Below, in pieces: positions 40,793 through 41,461 of a DNA stretch of 41,461 nucleotides; within the stretch, counting starts at the first letter, position 1, and every line of letters starts with the position of its first letter. The notes beneath the pieces are model-generated. The model had not been told where the DNA came from, made no database searches, and saw nothing but the letters and a program-made list of their open reading frames with translations. Source of the stretch: Candidatus Dormiibacterota bacterium (GTDB lineage Bacteria > Chloroflexota > Dormibacteria > Aeolococcales > Aeolococcaceae); assembly GCA_003132805.1 (NCBI GenBank), contig PKYW01000067.1, positions 26,908 to 68,368 on the forward strand, written 5' to 3'. A program made the translations under genes and the position numbers.

Positions 40793-41461
40793 TCATCGGA
40801 TGGACGAGTTGATCAACTCCGCGACAACGGCCGGCTGCTCGAGATAGGGGAGGTGCGCCATTCCGTCGAGCATCTCGAACCGCGCCTGCGGCAGCCAGTC
40901 AGCGAGCTCCTTCGACCGCGCCACGATGAACGGCAGATCGAGGTTGCCGCAGGCGACCGTCACCGGCACGGTGATCTCTTCGAGGCGTGACCAGGCGACC
41001 AGCCCGCTCCTGCCCGATTCCTCAGGGATCTCGTTCTTCAACGCGATGGCGTTCATAGCCAGGGCGAGATCTCGAGCCGGGCCGGCAACGCGCCCTTCGG
41101 GTCCTGCGGGCCCGTCCAGCCAGAGCCACATCTCGACGCGGTTGATCTCGTCGATCTCGCCGGACGTCTGCGCCGCCTCCCACATGCGCACGAGGCGATC
41201 GGTGTCGCCATCGACCACGCCCGGTTCGGGTGCGCCGCTCACCGCCGGGGCGAGGAGCACCAGGCCGGCGACGCGTTCCGGCGATGTCAGCGCGGCGTCG
41301 ATCGCAATCTCGCCGCCCATCGAGCTGCCCACCAGCCACACCGGGCCGCTGGCCACCTGGTCGAGCACGGCATTGAGGTCGTCGAGGTGCGTGAAGCCGT
41401 AGGTTGCGCCTGACGTCTCCCCGTAGCCGCGCATGTCGTAGGCGACGACGCCCTTTGCGGG
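40793..41461 (-). CDS. Alpha/beta hydrolase, 5' end outside the window
   Basis: 222 codons are visible and the frame stays open to the right edge (PAKGVVAYDMRGYGET), so the true start lies beyond. An internal ATG at 41434 is not the start. The nucleophile elbow is GSSMGG (Ser), the acid is likely in ACGNLDLPF and the catalytic His is in GMAHLPYLEQP. DMRGYG is the oxyanion-side motif of esterase, haloperoxidase or epoxide-hydrolase-like enzymes. Substrate unknown. It converges on the CopC-CopD gene with no gap. Confidence 0.85.
   Translation of the reverse strand, partial: PAKGVVAYDMRGYGETSGATYGFTHLDDLNAVLDQVASGPVWLVGSSMGGEIAIDAALTSPERVAGLVLLAPAVSGAPEPGVVDGDTDRLVRMWEAAQTSGEIDEINRVEMWLWLDGPAGPEGRVAGPARDLALAMNAIALKNEIPEESGRSGLVAWSRLEEITVPVTVACGNLDLPFIVARSKELADWLPQARFEMLDGMAHLPYLEQPAVVAELINSSIR

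Overview
This is a high-GC bacterial chromosome segment. It contains no mobile elements, CRISPR arrays, tRNAs or rRNAs that I can see. Gene content (aerobic CO dehydrogenase, complete molybdenum-cofactor pathway, CopC/CopD-type protein) and the many start codons placed 5-9 bases after a TANNNT -10 box (leaderless mRNAs) fit a soil bacterium of the Chloroflexota/Dormibacterota or a deep Actinomycetota-like lineage. I cannot fix the phylum from sequence reading alone.

Layout. (1) 1-4.9 kb: a DMT-family exporter (cut by the window edge) and a divergent MocR-type regulator sharing an 18-bp promoter region, a methyltransferase, a small unknown protein, a degenerate ion-channel-like membrane protein and a PrmC-like methyltransferase. 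(2) 4.9-8.9 kb, minus strand: a three-gene operon with an aromatic-amino-acid-type decarboxylase, an unrecognised protein and glutamate decarboxylase. (3) 9.0-10.9 kb: a CBS-domain/citrate synthase fusion and a lone Flp pilin. (4) 11-33 kb: a molybdoenzyme island. It holds mobA, a DUF6457-like gene, fdhD and mog; a TauE/SafE permease; a form II-type CoxSLM operon (large-subunit motif PYRGAGR); a minus-strand moeA-moaA-moaX(moaD-moaE fusion)-moaC operon; and a form I CoxMSL operon with the diagnostic AYRCSFR motif, followed by an XdhC-YHS fusion and mocA. An amidohydrolase, a molybdopterin-binding protein plus a second XdhC, coxG, and coxD-coxE complete it. (5) 33.3-36.4 kb: molybdate transporter modABC led by an HTH-TOBE regulator. 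(6) 36.5-40.8 kb: an envelope cluster with a copper theme (Sco-like protein, a four-helix membrane protein, a secreted protein whose mature end begins with His, a CopC-CopD protein). (7) A 5'-truncated alpha/beta hydrolase at the right edge.

How it fits together. ModABC imports molybdate. MoaA/MoaC/MoaX/MoeA/Mog build molybdopterin-Mo. MocA makes the cytosine dinucleotide form used by CoxL, while MobA plus FdhD serve guanine-dinucleotide enzymes such as formate dehydrogenase encoded elsewhere. CoxD/E/G and the XdhC proteins mature the Mo-Cu site of the form I enzyme, and the copper-themed cluster may relate to that copper demand (inference). The window therefore reads as a nearly self-contained atmospheric CO oxidation locus. 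Its unusual parts are a second CODH-like enzyme of unknown substrate, a CBS-regulated citrate synthase and several proteins of unknown function.
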